Positions 7,487-17,219 are shown, counted from the stretch's first letter. The stretch: 49,348 nucleotides of DNA from Methyloversatilis sp. (GCF_030696805.1 NZ_JAUYRO010000083.1:1-49348); one strand, 5' to 3'. Numbers and translations are program-made. The notes: generated from the letters alone by a model not told the origin.

Positions 7487-8505
7487 GCGACGCCTGCGGA
7501 ACATCGTCCGGCACCTCGCCGATCAAGTTCGACCTGAACAAGGTGCTGCGTGCCGAAGCCGCGATCGATCCGGATCCGGTCCCGACCGGTGAAGCGACCA
7601 AGACGACGCAGATCATCGCGATCTACGGCAAGGGCGGCATCGGCAAGAGTTTCACGCTGGCCAACCTGAGTTACATGATGGCGCAACAGGGCAAGAAGGT
7701 ATTGCTGATCGGCTGCGATCCCAAGAGCGACACCACCAGCCTGCTGTTCGGCGGCAAGGCCTGCCCGACCATCATCGAAACCAGCAGCAGGAAAAAGCTC
7801 GCCGGTGAGGACGTGAAGATCGGCGACGTCTGCTTCATCCGCGACGGCGTGTTCGCGATGGAGCTGGGCGGGCCGGAAGTCGGTCGCGGCTGCGGCGGTC
7901 GCGGCATCATCCACGGCTTCGAAACGCTCGAAAAGCTCGGCTTCCACGACTGGGGGTTCGACTACGTGCTGCTCGACTTCCTGGGCGACGTGGTGTGCGG
8001 CGGCTTCGGTCTGCCGATCGCCCGCGACATGTGCCAGAAGGTCATCGTCGTGGCCAGCAACGACCTGCAAAGTCTGTATGTCGCCAACAACGTGTGCAGT
8101 GCGGTCGAATACTTCCGCAAGCTCGGTGGCAACGTCGGCGTGGCCGGCGTGGTGATCAACCGCGACGACGGAACGGGCGAAGCCGCGCAGTTCGCCGAAG
8201 CGGCCGGCATTCCGGTGCTGGCCACGATTCCCGCCAACGACGACATCCGCCGCAAGAGCGCCAGCTACGAAATCATCGGCCGGCCCGGCTCGCAGTGGGC
8301 GCCGCTGTTCGAGGAACTGGCGATGAATGTGGCCGAAGCGCCGCCGGTACGGCCGAAACCGATGACGCAGGACGGCCTGCTGGGCCTGTTCGCTGCCGAT
8401 GTCACCGGACGCGACTATGTCATGACGCCGGCCACCGTGGCCGACATGCTGGGCAAGGATGAAGTGATCAAGCCCACGCTCGAAGTGGTGTACGACACCG
8501 TTTGA
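7483..8505 (+). CDS. bchX: Chlorophyllide a reductase iron protein subunit X
   Basis: BchX is the NifH-like ATP-dependent electron donor of chlorophyllide a oxidoreductase (COR), which reduces the B ring. The 340-residue protein has the P-loop [14 protein letters not shown] near residue 45, and the two cysteine regions that hold the inter-subunit 4Fe-4S cluster: GRGCGGRG and [16 protein letters not shown] at 7483 overlaps the bchC stop. It is distinguished from BchL at 22466 by its longer N-terminus and the COR neighbours bchY and bchZ. The dimer acts on the BchYZ tetramer in the cytoplasm. Confidence 0.96.
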   Translation: MSDACGTSSGTSPIKFDLNKVLRAEAAIDPDPVPTGEATKTTQIIAIYGKGGIGKSFTLANLSYMMAQQGKKVLLIGCDPKSDTTSLLFGGKACPTIIETSSRKKLAGEDVKIGDVCFIRDGVFAMELGGPEVGRGCGGRGIIHGFETLEKLGFHDWGFDYVLLDFLGDVVCGGFGLPIARDMCQKVIVVASNDLQSLYVANNVCSAVEYFRKLGGNVGVAGVVINRDDGTGEAAQFAEAAGIPVLATIPANDDIRRKSASYEIIGRPGSQWAPLFEELAMNVAEAPPVRPKPMTQDGLLGLFAADVTGRDYVMTPATVADMLGKDEVIKPTLEVVYDTV

Positions 8506-8515
8506 GGTGGTCACC

Positions 8516-10042
8516 ATGTCCAACATATCCGACATCAAGGTCATCAACGCCGACGCGCTGAAAAGCGATGGTCTGGGTTGCCATGCCGGTCGCGATCAGC
8601 TGGAAGGTGCAGCCCGCGCCGCCGGCAAGAGCGGCGTGCTGGATCAGTACGCACTGGATTATCCGAAAGGTCCGCACGATCAGCCGCAGTCGATGTGTCC
8701 GGCGTTCGGTTCGCTGCGCGTTGGTCTGCGCATGCGCCGCACCGCGACAGTACTGTCGGGTTCCGCCTGCTGCGTATATGGATTGACCTTCACGTCGCAT
8801 TTCTACGGTGCGCGTCGCAGCGTCGGTTACGTGCCGTTCAACAGTGAATCGCTGGTGACCGGCAAGCTGTTCGAAGACATCCGCGAAGCGGTGTTCAAGC
8901 TGGCGGACCCGGCGCTGTACGACGCAGTGGTGATCATCAACCTGTGCGTGCCGACGGCCAGTGGCGTGCCGCTGCAGCTGTTGCCCAAGGACATCAACGG
9001 CGTACGCATCATCGGCATCGACGTGCCGGGTTTCGGCGTGCCGACGCACGCTGAAGCGAAAGACGTACTGGCCGGTGCGATGCTGCGTTACGCACGCACC
9101 GAAGCGGAGCAGGGTCCGGTGCAGGCGCCGCGCAACGGCATCAGCGACAAGCCCACGGTCGCCCTGGTGGGCGAAATGTTTCCGGTGGATCCGGTCGGCA
9201 TCGGTGCAATGCTGGAACCCCTTGGCCTGGCGGCTGGTCCGGTGGTCCCGACGCGTGAGTGGCGCGAGCTGTATGCCGCCCTCGATTGCGCCGTGGTGGC
9301 GGGTATCCACCCTTTCTACACCGCGAGTTTCCGTGAATTCGAAACCGCAGGGCGCGCCATTGTCGGCTCGGCGCCGGTCGGGCACGACGGCACTGACGCC
9401 TGGCTGCAGGCCATCGGCAACGCATGCAATGTCGGACAGGCGCAGATCGATGCGGCCAGAAACCGCTTCCTGCCGGCCATCCGGGGCGCGCTGTCGGCCA
9501 ATCCGATCAAGGGCCGCATCACGCTGAGCGGCTACGAAGGGTCCGAACTGCTGGTCGCCCGCCTGCTGGTCGAAAGCGGCGCCGATCTGCGCTACGTCGG
9601 CACGGCCTGCCCGCAGACGGTGCACAGCGCGGCCGACCTCGACTGGTTGAACGCGCACGGCGTGCATGTTCAGTACCGCGCGTCGCTGGAACAGGATCTG
9701 GCGGCGATGCACGAATTCAAGCCCGACCTCGCGATCGGCACGACGCCCATCGTCCAGGCGGCGAAGGAGGCCCGCATTCCGGGTCTGTACTTCACGAACC
9801 TGATTTCCGCCCGCCCGCTGATGGGACCGGCCGGTGCCGGCTCGCTGGCGACGGTGGTCAACAGCGCCATCGGCAACAAAGCGCGTTTCGACACCATGAG
9901 TGACTTCTTCGAAGGCGTGGGCACCGGGCATACCGCCGGTGTGTGGCAGGAATCGCCGAAGGACCATCCCGAGTTCCGCACCGCCTACAAGGCGAAAATG
10001 GCCAAGCTGGCCAAGGCGCGCAGCGTAGAGGAGGCCATCTGA
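8516..10042 (+). CDS. bchY: Chlorophyllide a reductase subunit Y
   Basis: BchY is the NifD/BchN-like catalytic subunit of COR; with BchZ it binds the bridging Fe-S cluster and chlorophyllide a. The 508-residue product has the family cysteines in [12 protein letters not shown] and [12 protein letters not shown] near the N-terminus and the conserved segment [14 protein letters not shown] near residue 340. I chose the ATG at 8516 (MSNISDIKV), 10 bp after bchX and preceded by GAGG; a GTG at 8507 is less likely. The stop shares one base with the bchZ ATG (TGATG). Family and context agree. Confidence 0.96.
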   Translation: MSNISDIKVINADALKSDGLGCHAGRDQLEGAARAAGKSGVLDQYALDYPKGPHDQPQSMCPAFGSLRVGLRMRRTATVLSGSACCVYGLTFTSHFYGARRSVGYVPFNSESLVTGKLFEDIREAVFKLADPALYDAVVIINLCVPTASGVPLQLLPKDINGVRIIGIDVPGFGVPTHAEAKDVLAGAMLRYARTEAEQGPVQAPRNGISDKPTVALVGEMFPVDPVGIGAMLEPLGLAAGPVVPTREWRELYAALDCAVVAGIHPFYTASFREFETAGRAIVGSAPVGHDGTDAWLQAIGNACNVGQAQIDAARNRFLPAIRGALSANPIKGRITLSGYEGSELLVARLLVESGADLRYVGTACPQTVHSAADLDWLNAHGVHVQYRASLEQDLAAMHEFKPDLAIGTTPIVQAAKEARIPGLYFTNLISARPLMGPAGAGSLATVVNSAIGNKARFDTMSDFFEGVGTGHTAGVWQESPKDHPEFRTAYKAKMAKLAKARSVEEAI

Positions 10043-11490
10043 TGTTGGTCCTCGATCACGATCGCGCAGGCGGCTACTGGGGTGCGGTGTATGTGTTTAC
10101 CGCCGTCAAGGGACTGCAGGTGGTCATCGATGGTCCGGTCGGTTGCGAAAACCTGCCGGTCACCTCGGTGCTGCACTACACCGACGGCCTGCCGCCGCAT
10201 GAACTGCCCATCGTGGTGACCGGACTGGCCGAAGAGCAGCTCGGGCGCGAAGGCACTGAAGGGGCGATGAAGCGCGCTCACGCAGTGCTCGATCCCGACA
10301 TGCCCGCCGTGGTGGTGACCGGTTCGATCGCCGAAATGATCGGCGGCGGCGTGACCCCCGAAGGCACGAACATCCAGCGCTTCCTGCCGCGCACCATCGA
10401 TGAGGACCAGTGGCAGTGCGCGAACCGCGCCATCAACTGGCTCTGGACGCAGTACGGCACAAAGAAGATTCCGGAGCGCAAGGCGCGCGCCGAAGGCGAC
10501 AAGCCGCGGGTGAACATCATCGGGCCGATCTACGGCACCTTCAATACGCCGAGCGATCTGGCCGAAATACGCCGCCTGGTCGAAGGCATCGGCTGCGAAA
10601 TCAATATGGTGTTCCCGCTCGGGAGCCACCTGGCCGACATACCGAAGCTGGTCAATGCCGACGTCAATGTCTGCATGTACCGCGAGTTCGGGCGGCTGCT
10701 GTGCGAAACACTGGAACGTCCCTACCTGCAGGCGCCGATCGGCCTGCACAGCACGACGCTTTTCCTGCGCAAACTGGGCGAACTGACCGGTGTCGATCCG
10801 GAACCGTTCATCGAGCGCGAAAAGCACACCACGATCAAGCCGATCTGGGACCTGTGGCGCTCGGTCACGCAGGATTTCTTCGGCACCGCCAGCTTTGCGG
10901 TGGTCGCCAACGAAACCTACGCACGTGGTCTGCGCCACTTCCTCGAAGAAGACATGGGTCTGCCGTGCAACTTCGCGGTGTCGCGCTGCCCTGGCCAGAA
11001 GACCGACAACGACGACGTGCGCCGTCTGGTGCGCGAGAAGACCCCGCTGGTGATGTTCGGCAGCTACAACGAGCGCATGTACATGGCCGAATGCGGCGCA
11101 CGTGCGAGCTATATCCCGTCGTCCTTTCCGGGCGCCATCATCCGCCGCCACACGGGCACGCCCTTCATGGGCTACGCCGGTGCGACGTATGTGGTGCAGG
11201 AAGTGTGCAACGCGCTGTTCGACGCACTGTTCCACATCCTGCCGCTGGCCACCGACATGGACCGGGTCGACCCGACGCCCGCGCGCATCACGCGCGCCGA
11301 TACGCGTCCGTGGGATGACGAGGCGCAGCGCCTGCTCGATCAGTACGTGAATGAAAAACCCTTTCTGGTCCGCATTTCGGCAGCCAAACGCCTGCGTGAC
11401 CGGGCGGAAGAAGACGCCCGCCGCGCCGATGAAGCACGCATCACGGCGGAACGGGTAATGAATGCGCGCCTTGCGCTCGAGCCGACATGA
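10042..11490 (+). CDS. bchZ: Chlorophyllide a reductase subunit Z
   Basis: BchZ is the NifK/BchB-like partner of BchY in COR. The 482-residue protein begins [19 protein letters not shown] and has the cluster-ligand region [13 protein letters not shown] near residue 30, [20 protein letters not shown] near 160, and the C-terminal region typical of the light-independent reductases. The ATG overlaps the bchY stop by one base; the frame extends further upstream but only inside bchY. It is followed after 158 bp by pufB, and the gap contains competing hairpins that could separate bch from puf expression. Confidence 0.96.
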   Translation: MLVLDHDRAGGYWGAVYVFTAVKGLQVVIDGPVGCENLPVTSVLHYTDGLPPHELPIVVTGLAEEQLGREGTEGAMKRAHAVLDPDMPAVVVTGSIAEMIGGGVTPEGTNIQRFLPRTIDEDQWQCANRAINWLWTQYGTKKIPERKARAEGDKPRVNIIGPIYGTFNTPSDLAEIRRLVEGIGCEINMVFPLGSHLADIPKLVNADVNVCMYREFGRLLCETLERPYLQAPIGLHSTTLFLRKLGELTGVDPEPFIEREKHTTIKPIWDLWRSVTQDFFGTASFAVVANETYARGLRHFLEEDMGLPCNFAVSRCPGQKTDNDDVRRLVREKTPLVMFGSYNERMYMAECGARASYIPSSFPGAIIRRHTGTPFMGYAGATYVVQEVCNALFDALFHILPLATDMDRVDPTPARITRADTRPWDDEAQRLLDQYVNEKPFLVRISAAKRLRDRAEEDARRADEARITAERVMNARLALEPT

Positions 11491-11535
11491 GTCCGGCCGG
11501 CCGACAAGGCGCAGTAACCGAAATCGAAAGATGCG

Positions 11536-11564
11536 TCCGGTCTGACCGGAACACGATCTTCCGG
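11536..11564 (+). other. Mutually exclusive hairpins upstream of pufB
   Basis: TCCGGT (11536-11541) can pair with ACCGGA (11545-11550) across CTG. Alternatively CCGGAA (11546-11551) can pair with TTCCGG (11559-11564) across a 7-nt loop. The two share 11546-11550 and cannot form together. A third hairpin, CCGCGC/GCGCGG (11591-11596/11604-11609), lies before the pufB ribosome-binding site AGGAGG. They lie where puf 5' mRNA processing is expected. Confidence 0.5.
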
Positions 11565-11648
11565 GGTGCAGCCTGCCTCGAAAGTCCCTGCCGCGCGGGA
11601 TTTGCGCGGTGGTAATACGGCCGAAAGGCCCATCAGGAGGTAAATGTT

Positions 11649-11879
11649 ATGGCTGATGCCAATAGCGGATCCCTGTCAGGATTGACAGCTTCCGAAGCGC
11701 GTGAATTCCACGCCATTTTCATGACGAGTTTCATCGTGTTTCTCGTCGTCGCAATCGTTGCACACATCCTAGTCTGGAACTGGCGTCCGTGGCTGCCGGG
11801 TTCGGAAGGTTATGCGTCACTGATTGAAGGCGTCCGGGCAGCGACGTACTCAGTCATCCCTTACATCTATCAGGCATAG
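11649..11879 (+). CDS. pufB: Light-harvesting 1 beta chain
   Basis: LH1 beta polypeptide, 76 residues, which with the alpha chain binds bacteriochlorophyll a and forms the ring around the reaction centre. Seen: the N-terminal amphipathic part with EFH (H21), the single transmembrane helix about residues 24-42, the bacteriochlorophyll-ligand histidine H39 in [14 protein letters not shown], and the WRPWL interface motif. After P50 there are 26 further residues ([13 protein letters not shown]...), an unusually long C-terminal tail for a beta chain, possibly removed after translation. AGGAGG lies 8 nt before the ATG. Gene order pufB-pufA is standard. Confidence 0.95.
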   Translation: MADANSGSLSGLTASEAREFHAIFMTSFIVFLVVAIVAHILVWNWRPWLPGSEGYASLIEGVRAATYSVIPYIYQA

Positions 11880-11889
11880 GAGCATAAAT

Positions 11890-12090
11890 ATGTGGCGTAT
11901 ATGGATGTTGTTCGATCCGCGCAGATCACTGGTGGCTCTGGCCGTCTTTCTGTTTGTGCTCGCGATCGTGATTCATTTCATTCTTCTCAGTACCGATCGC
12001 TTCAACTGGATCGAAGGACCGAGCAAGAAGCCGATGGCTGCGGCGAGTGTCGCGATGCCGGCACCGGTTGCACTGAATCAGGTGCAGTAA
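11890..12090 (+). CDS. pufA: Light-harvesting 1 alpha chain
   Basis: LH1 alpha polypeptide of 66 residues. It begins [20 protein letters not shown], the typical alpha N-terminus, and has the ligand histidine H29 in [16 protein letters not shown], with the aromatic residues that hydrogen-bond the pigment. The C-terminal tail ([20 protein letters not shown]) is long and Ala/Pro-rich, like alpha chains in related betaproteobacteria that may be processed. AGGAG lies upstream of the ATG, 10 bp after the pufB stop. A stable hairpin follows the gene. Confidence 0.95.
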   Translation: MWRIWMLFDPRRSLVALAVFLFVLAIVIHFILLSTDRFNWIEGPSKKPMAAASVAMPAPVALNQVQ

Positions 12091-12109
12091 AGAGGAAGGC
12101 GCAAGTCTG

Positions 12110-12136
12110 GCGAGGACCGGGCCTGCCCGGCCTCGC
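12110..12136 (+). other. pufA-pufL intercistronic mRNA hairpin
   Basis: GCGAGG and CCGGG (separated by one bulged A) pair with CCCGGCCTCGC across a CCTG loop: 11 GC-rich base pairs. A second, weaker stem follows at 12163-12181 (GGGAGCC with GGC-TTCCC). In Rhodobacter the equivalent hairpin blocks 3'-5' decay and raises pufBA mRNA over pufLM; the same job is inferred here. Confidence 0.7.
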
Positions 12137-12195
12137 TTGTTGCGAAGCCAAGTTTGAAAAGTGGGAGCCCGAAGGCTTCCCAAAAGGGGGTTGGC

Positions 12196-13020
12196 ATGTC
12201 CATGCTCAGTTTTGAAAGAAAGTACCGCGTCCGCGGTGGCACGCTGATAGGCGGAGACCTGTTCGATTTCTGGGTAGGCCCCTTCTATGTAGGATTCTTC
12301 GGCGTCACCACGATGTTCTTTTCCCTCGTGGGAACGCTGCTCATCGTCTGGAGTGCCTCGCAGGGGCCGACCTGGAATCTGTGGCAGATCAACGTTGCGC
12401 CGCCTGACCTGAGTTACGGGCTGGGCATGGCTCCGCTGATGGAAGGCGGGCTCTGGCAGTTGATCACGGTGTGTGCAATCGGTGCCTTTGTGTCCTGGGC
12501 GCTGCGAGAAGTTGAAATATGTCGCAAGCTTGGCATCGGTTATCACGTTCCGGTGGCATTCGGTTTCGCGATTCTGGCTTACGTGACCCTGGTCGTGTTC
12601 CGGCCCATCCTGATGGGTGCGTGGGGCCACGGATTCCCTTACGGCATCATGAGTCACCTGGACTGGGTTTCGAATACCGGTTACCAGTATCTGCACTTCC
12701 ATTACAACCCGGCGCACATGCTGGCGGTGAGCTTCTTCTTTGCCACCACCCTCGCACTGTCGCTGCACGGCGCGCTCATCCTGTCCTCGACCAACCCTGC
12801 CAAGGGCGAAGTGGTCAAGACGCCGGATCATGAAAACACTTTCTTCCGCGATGCGATCGGCTACTCGATCGGCACGCTCGGTGTGCACCGTCTCGGGCTG
12901 TTCCTTGCGCTGTCGGCGGTCTTCTGGAGTGCCGTGTGCATCATCATCAGCGGCCCGTTCTGGACGCGCGGCTGGCCCGAATGGTGGAGCTGGTGGCTCA
13001 ACCTCCCCGTGTGGCGCTAA
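12196..13020 (+). CDS. pufL: Reaction centre L subunit
   Basis: PufL is one of two core subunits of the type II photosynthetic reaction centre. The 274-residue protein begins [15 protein letters not shown] and has five transmembrane helices. Pigment and iron ligands are visible: [16 protein letters not shown] (accessory bacteriochlorophyll His), FHYNPAHM (special pair and iron His region) and [10 protein letters not shown], with [15 protein letters not shown] carrying another iron ligand. ATG at 12196 matches the known N-terminus; an open frame extends upstream to 12154 without support. A second ATG lies at 12202. Confidence 0.98.
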   Translation: MSMLSFERKYRVRGGTLIGGDLFDFWVGPFYVGFFGVTTMFFSLVGTLLIVWSASQGPTWNLWQINVAPPDLSYGLGMAPLMEGGLWQLITVCAIGAFVSWALREVEICRKLGIGYHVPVAFGFAILAYVTLVVFRPILMGAWGHGFPYGIMSHLDWVSNTGYQYLHFHYNPAHMLAVSFFFATTLALSLHGALILSSTNPAKGEVVKTPDHENTFFRDAIGYSIGTLGVHRLGLFLALSAVFWSAVCIIISGPFWTRGWPEWWSWWLNLPVWR

Positions 13021-13043
13021 CAGAAGAAAGAGAGGGTAGAGTC

Positions 13044-14021
13044 ATGGCGGAATACCAGAATATTTTCACCCAGGTCCAGGTGCATGGACCCGCCTTCCCG
13101 GGCGTCTCGATCGGTCGCGACGACCGTGAGCGGATGGGCAAACCCACAGACGTGCATCTGTTCGGCAGGCTGGGCGATGCACAGATCGGCCCGATCTATC
13201 TGGGCTGGCTGGGAATAGCATCGATCATCTGCTTCCTGGTCGCGTTCGAAATCATCGGCCTCAACATGCTGGCGTCGGTGAACTGGAGTCCGATCGAATT
13301 CGTGCGGCAGCTTTTCTGGCTGGGGCTCGAACCGCCGCCGCCGGAATATGGATTGAAGTTGCCGCCGCTCAATCAGGGTGGCTGGTGGCTGATGGCCGGC
13401 TTCTTCCTGACATTGTCGATCATGCTGTGGTGGCTGCGCATGTACCGCCGCGCCAAGGCGCTCGGCATGGGCACCCACGTGGCCTGGGCATTCGCCGCGG
13501 CGATCTGGCTCTACCTCGTGCTCGGCTTCATCCGTCCGCTGCTGATGGGTTCCTGGTCGGAGGCAGTTCCATTCGGCATCTTCCCGCATCTGGACTGGAC
13601 GGCCGCGTTCTCGATCCGCTACGGCAATCTGTTCTACAACCCGTTCCACATGCTGTCGATCGCCTTCCTGTACGGATCGGCGCTGCTGTTCGCCATGCAC
13701 GGTGCAACCATCCTTGCGGTCAGCCGCTTCGGTGGCGAACGCGAAATCGAACAGATCGTCGATCGTGGTACGGCATCGGAACGTGCAGCACTGTTCTGGC
13801 GCTGGACGATGGGCTTCAACGCGTCGATGGAATCCATTCACCGCTGGGCGTGGTGGTTCGCAGTGCTGTGCCCGCTGACCGGCGGCATCGGCATCCTGCT
13901 CACCGGCACCGTGGTCGACAACTGGTATCTGTGGGCGGTCAAGCACCACGTCGCACCGATGTACCCGGCGGTATTCGGCACTGTTGTCGATCCCGCAATG
14001 CTGCAAGGAGCGCAACAATGA
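13044..14021 (+). CDS. pufM: Reaction centre M subunit
   Basis: PufM pairs with PufL around the bacteriochlorophyll special pair, bacteriopheophytins, quinones and non-heme iron. The 325-residue protein begins [16 protein letters not shown] and has five membrane helices. Visible landmarks are [35 protein letters not shown] (special-pair His), [10 protein letters not shown] (iron ligand) and [20 protein letters not shown] (iron ligand). The ATG at 13044 follows an AGAGGG site 23 bp after pufL. The stop overlaps the pufC ATG (ATGA), so PufC is translationally coupled. The C-terminus [10 protein letters not shown] is typical of species that have PufC. Confidence 0.98.
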   Translation: MAEYQNIFTQVQVHGPAFPGVSIGRDDRERMGKPTDVHLFGRLGDAQIGPIYLGWLGIASIICFLVAFEIIGLNMLASVNWSPIEFVRQLFWLGLEPPPPEYGLKLPPLNQGGWWLMAGFFLTLSIMLWWLRMYRRAKALGMGTHVAWAFAAAIWLYLVLGFIRPLLMGSWSEAVPFGIFPHLDWTAAFSIRYGNLFYNPFHMLSIAFLYGSALLFAMHGATILAVSRFGGEREIEQIVDRGTASERAALFWRWTMGFNASMESIHRWAWWFAVLCPLTGGIGILLTGTVVDNWYLWAVKHHVAPMYPAVFGTVVDPAMLQGAQQ

Positions 14022-15112
14022 TGAAGTCCTATACAGCGATACGCATCGCACTGTTGCTGGCGGCCGGCGTTCTGGTGTCGGCATGCGAAAGGCCGCCGAT
14101 CACCACCGAGCAGCACGGCTTCCGCGGCACCGCGATGGTCAAGGTCGCCAACCCGCGCATTGTCGCCGAGCAGGCAGGAATCCATGCCGTACCGGCGGCG
14201 CTTCCCGTCGCGCCGCAGGAAGGGCAGAAGGCGTCCGAGGTGTATCAGAACGTCAAGGTGCTGGGCGACGTCAGCGTGGCGGAATTCACCCGCATCATGG
14301 TTGCCATGACGCAGTGGGTTTCGCCGGAGCAGGGTTGCGGTTACTGCCACAACCTGCAGAATCTGGCCGATGATTCGCTCTACACCAAGGTCGTGGCGAG
14401 GCGCATGATCCAGATGACGCAGACCATCAACAGCGACTACAAGACGCACGTAGCGGATACCGGCGTCACCTGCTACACCTGCCACCGCGGCATGCCGGTA
14501 CCGGCCAATGTGTGGTTCGCACCTGAGCCGCAGAAGCACGCAACGCGCATGGTCGGCAGCAAGGGCGGGCAGAACACGCCGGCCGAGTCGGTGGCCTATG
14601 CATCGTTGCCCTACGATCCTTTCACCCCGTATCTGAGCAAGGCCAACACGATCGCCGTGAATGCGACGACCGCGTTGCCGAATGTACGGGTGGGATCGAT
14701 CCAGGCGACAGAGGACACCTACGCGCTGATGATGCACATGTCGGATGGTCTCGGCGTGAATTGCACCTACTGCCACAACACGCGTGCTTTCTCGTCGTGG
14801 GAAACCAGCACGCCGCAGCGCGTGACCGCCTGGCACGGCATCCGGATGTCGCGTGACCTGAACAACACCTATATGGAACCGCTGACGCAGACCTTCCCGG
14901 TCCATCGCCTCGGCGCCTTGGGTGATGTGGCCAAGGTGAATTGTGCAACCTGCCACCAAGGGGCCTACAAGCCGCTGTACGGTGCGCCGATGCTCAAGGA
15001 CTACATGGCGCTCAGTGCAGCGGGCGCGCTGGCAGCGATGCCGGCTGCAGCCGCACCCGAGGCGCCGGCCGAGCCAGCTGCCGAAATGCCGGCTGAAGCC
15101 GAAAAGCCGTAA
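14018..15112 (+). CDS. pufC: Reaction centre tetraheme cytochrome subunit
   Basis: PufC is the periplasmic tetraheme cytochrome that re-reduces the photo-oxidised special pair. The 364-residue precursor has a lipoprotein signal with lipobox LVSAC (Cys23). Four CxxCH heme sites are seen: CGYCH (107-111), CYTCH (152-156), CTYCH (249-253) and CATCH (309-313). Methionines such as those in ARRMIQMTQ and ALMMHMSD are placed to act as axial ligands. The tail after residue 330 is rich in Ala, Pro and Glu. ATG at 14018 overlaps the pufM stop. A hairpin follows at 15118. Confidence 0.98.
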   Translation: MMKSYTAIRIALLLAAGVLVSACERPPITTEQHGFRGTAMVKVANPRIVAEQAGIHAVPAALPVAPQEGQKASEVYQNVKVLGDVSVAEFTRIMVAMTQWVSPEQGCGYCHNLQNLADDSLYTKVVARRMIQMTQTINSDYKTHVADTGVTCYTCHRGMPVPANVWFAPEPQKHATRMVGSKGGQNTPAESVAYASLPYDPFTPYLSKANTIAVNATTALPNVRVGSIQATEDTYALMMHMSDGLGVNCTYCHNTRAFSSWETSTPQRVTAWHGIRMSRDLNNTYMEPLTQTFPVHRLGALGDVAKVNCATCHQGAYKPLYGAPMLKDYMALSAAGALAAMPAAAAPEAPAEPAAEMPAEAEKP

Positions 15113-15491
15113 GTTCGATCGCCGGCCGCGTGCCGGCGATTGGCACAGATCGTCCGGCCGCTCCTGCATCACCCCCGCCGTGCCAGACGGCGTTTGCGGG
15201 GGCGGATCCCGACCCTGGCAGTACACTTGGGGCCCTTCGGGGCCCTGAGCCGTTCACGCAGTGCTGTCGCACGTTTGCTTCAAGTGAGCTGCTGCGCGGC
15301 AGCAGTCTGCGCACTTCGCCGCGGACATCGCTGCAGGGGTTCGCGGCTGACCACGAACCTGAGAGAATCCGTTTCCGAAGCGCATCGCCGGGTTGCAACC
15401 GCTGCGTCCCGTGATCCCGCCAATCCATGGCTTCGCCAGTGCCCGCAGCGCTGCGGCCAGAGCCCATACCTGAAAACAGAAGGATCCATCG
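15113..15491 (+). other. 379-bp intergenic region pufC to ppi
   Basis: Apart from the hairpin at 15118-15140, this stretch holds a second compact stem, GGGCCC-TTCG-GGGCCC (15230-15245), with a UUCG tetraloop. The downstream half has no gene I can support and no convincing -35/-10 pair, so the promoter of the isomerase gene is not located. Candidate frames here are antisense or overlap shadows. Confidence 0.45.
15118..15140 (+). terminator. Hairpin downstream of pufC
   Basis: ATCGCCGG pairs perfectly with CCGGCGAT across a 7-nt loop, and two further flanking pairs are possible. It starts 5 bp after the pufC stop. There is only a short T tract, so it may stabilise the puf mRNA 3' end as well as, or instead of, terminating. 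Confidence 0.55.
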
Positions 15492-16304
15492 ATGAACCAC
15501 ACTTTGAGCTGTCTGGCCGCCGCGATCGCGATCGGCACAGCACTCCCCGCTTCGGCGCAGGAAGCGGCCGCGACGACCCCAGCGTTCACCGACAAGGTTG
15601 CCAGGGTCAACGGCGTGCCGATCCCGTCGGAACTTGGCAATGTATTCATCAAGGAACAGGTGGCCCAGGGGGCGCTCGACAGCCCGGATCTGCGCTCGCG
15701 CGTGCGCGATCACCTGGTGCGTCGCGAGGTGCTGCTGCAGGCGGCGCGCGAAGGCAAGGTGGACAAGGATCCCGCGCTGCTGCAGCGCATCGAGTACGCA
15801 CGCGACGAAATGGTGATCAACGCCTACCTCGACGGCTGGTCGAAGGAGCACCCGATCACCGACGCACAGATCACGGCGGAATATGACCGCGCAGCGGCCA
15901 AGATGGGCACCGGCACGGAATACAAGGCGCGGCACATCCTGGTTGACCAGGAGGGCGCGGCGAAATCCATCATCGACAACCTGAACAGCGGCATCGAGTT
16001 CAGTGCGCTGGTTGTGTACTCGAAGGACACCGGCAGCCAGGAACGGGGCGGCGATCTCGGCTGGGCGGATGCGGCGACCTACGTCAAGGAGTTCAGCGAG
16101 GCGATGACCAAGCTGGAAAAGGGCAAGTACACGACTGAACCGGTGAAGACGCAGTTCGGCTTTCACGTCATCCTGCTCGATGACGTGCGCAAGAAGGGCC
16201 CGCCGCCGCTCGAACAGGTGAAGGAGCGCATGGTCCAGCACCTGCAGCAGCAGGCTGTGCAGGAACACGTCACGACGCTGCTGGGCAAGGCGAAGGTCGA
16301 GTAG
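15492..16304 (+). CDS. Periplasmic parvulin-type peptidyl-prolyl cis-trans isomerase
   Basis: A 270-residue exported foldase of the SurA/PrsA/PpiC type. Seen: a Sec signal peptide ending ALPASAQ (cleavage near residue 22), an N-terminal helical chaperone-like segment (about 30-130), and a parvulin domain (about 137-240) with YKARHILVD, FSALVVYSKDTGS, RGGDLGWADAATYV, and VKTQFGFHVILLDDV. It is likely to isomerise prolyl bonds in periplasmic or outer-membrane clients. ATG at 15492 follows AGAAGGA. It sits alone between the puf and puh operons, so a role in cytochrome or membrane-protein folding during phototrophic growth is possible but unproven. Confidence 0.88.
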   Translation: MNHTLSCLAAAIAIGTALPASAQEAAATTPAFTDKVARVNGVPIPSELGNVFIKEQVAQGALDSPDLRSRVRDHLVRREVLLQAAREGKVDKDPALLQRIEYARDEMVINAYLDGWSKEHPITDAQITAEYDRAAAKMGTGTEYKARHILVDQEGAAKSIIDNLNSGIEFSALVVYSKDTGSQERGGDLGWADAATYVKEFSEAMTKLEKGKYTTEPVKTQFGFHVILLDDVRKKGPPPLEQVKERMVQHLQQQAVQEHVTTLLGKAKVE

Positions 16305-16314
16305 TGAGACATCG

Positions 16315-16355
16315 ACAAGGCACCCGTTCGAGCTGTGCCCGAACGGGTGCCTTGT
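16315..16355. terminator. Bidirectional terminator between ppi and puhE
   Basis: ACAAGGCACCCGTTCG pairs perfectly with CGAACGGGTGCCTTGT across a 9-nt loop (16331-16339): a 16-bp stem. It lies between the convergent stops of the isomerase gene (16304) and puhE (16362) and should end both transcripts. Confidence 0.85.
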
Positions 16356-16361
16356 TGCAGA

Positions 16362-17219
16362 TCAGGGTTTGGCGGCGTCGATGGTGGCGATGCGGTGCGT
16401 GTGCACGGCCGTCGAACATTGATGACCCGGCTTCAAGGCCGGAGCGGCTTTCAGTTCGCGTGACTTCAGGCCCCACTTCCACAGCGCATTGAAGGGCAGC
16501 GGCAGCACCATGAACCAGTGCTCGATCACCGCGAGGCCTGACATCGTGGCCAGCAGCGTGAAGCACACGGTTGTCGCCTCGCTGTTGCCGGCCGCGCCTA
16601 TCTGCTGGATCAGCAGCACGGTCACGATGGTTCCGGTGGTCACCGAGAACGGAAACAGCAGGTTCATGCGCCGGCGCCGGAAGAAGCTCTTCAGATAGGT
16701 CAGGTGCGGCGGCAGGAATTCCTCGCTGAAATTGCGCACGCCGAAATGCAGGTTCAGTTTGGCGCTGAGCCGCATCCCCCACAGCAGCATGAAGGTCCAC
16801 GTACCGGTCTGGTTCGGGTCGCCCCAGGTGATGGCGGTGATGACGATGGCGGCGACCAGAATCGACAGTTCATGATGGATGATGGCTTCCGTGGCGTGCC
16901 AGAAATGTGCCGGCCCGCCGCAGCCGTCCGGGCAGCCGTGCTTGCGCGGGCCGGTGATGAAACCCATCAGGAAGGTCATTTCCAGCCAGCCCCAAACGAT
17001 CAGCGCACTGGTGAAGCTGCAGTACGTCATCGCGACCGACGTGTCGGCTGCGCTGTGATTCAGCGCAAACAGCGCAGCCACCATCAGCAGGCTGGCCGCC
17101 AGCAGACTCTGGCGGAAGGTGTGCCGCGGCAGACCGTCCAGATAAAGGATGGCGCCGGTGGCAAACCACCACAGGCCGAGTGCAAACAGCGCCGGTGTCA
17201 TCCAGTCGCTCATCGACAT
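16362..17219 (-). CDS. puhE: Putative photosynthetic complex assembly protein PuhE
   Basis: This 285-residue polytopic membrane protein matches PuhE (DUF3623, 'photosynthetic complex assembly protein 2'), required for normal reaction-centre and LH1 levels in Rhodobacter. About seven transmembrane segments are predicted, with landmarks LWWFATGAILYLDGLP, FLMGFITGPRKHGCP, ATEAIIHHELSIL and the NLHFGVRNFSEEFLPPHL loop. The ATG at 17219 shares a base with the acsF stop (TGATG); the frame is open further upstream but only within acsF. It is the last gene of the bchF-puhE operon and is followed by the 16315 terminator. Confidence 0.9.
   Translation of the reverse strand: MSMSDWMTPALFALGLWWFATGAILYLDGLPRHTFRQSLLAASLLMVAALFALNHSAADTSVAMTYCSFTSALIVWGWLEMTFLMGFITGPRKHGCPDGCGGPAHFWHATEAIIHHELSILVAAIVITAITWGDPNQTGTWTFMLLWGMRLSAKLNLHFGVRNFSEEFLPPHLTYLKSFFRRRRMNLLFPFSVTTGTIVTVLLIQQIGAAGNSEATTVCFTLLATMSGLAVIEHWFMVLPLPFNALWKWGLKSRELKAAPALKPGHQCSTAVHTHRIATIDAAKP

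Noticed and set aside
8468-9967. 499-codon open frame on the minus strand
   Set aside because: Antisense to bchY, His/Arg/Gln-rich composition, no recognisable domain. It is a high-GC mirror of a real gene.
13385-14017. Upstream extension of the pufC frame
   Set aside because: Lies inside pufM; the lipoprotein signal begins at the ATG at 14018.
13838-15226. 462-codon minus-strand frame
   Set aside because: Antisense to pufM and pufC, whose heme motifs and helices are unambiguous.
15140-15886. 248-codon plus-strand frame covering the pufC-isomerase gap
   Set aside because: Most of it overlaps the isomerase gene in another frame; the unique part has shadow-like Arg-rich composition and no homology.
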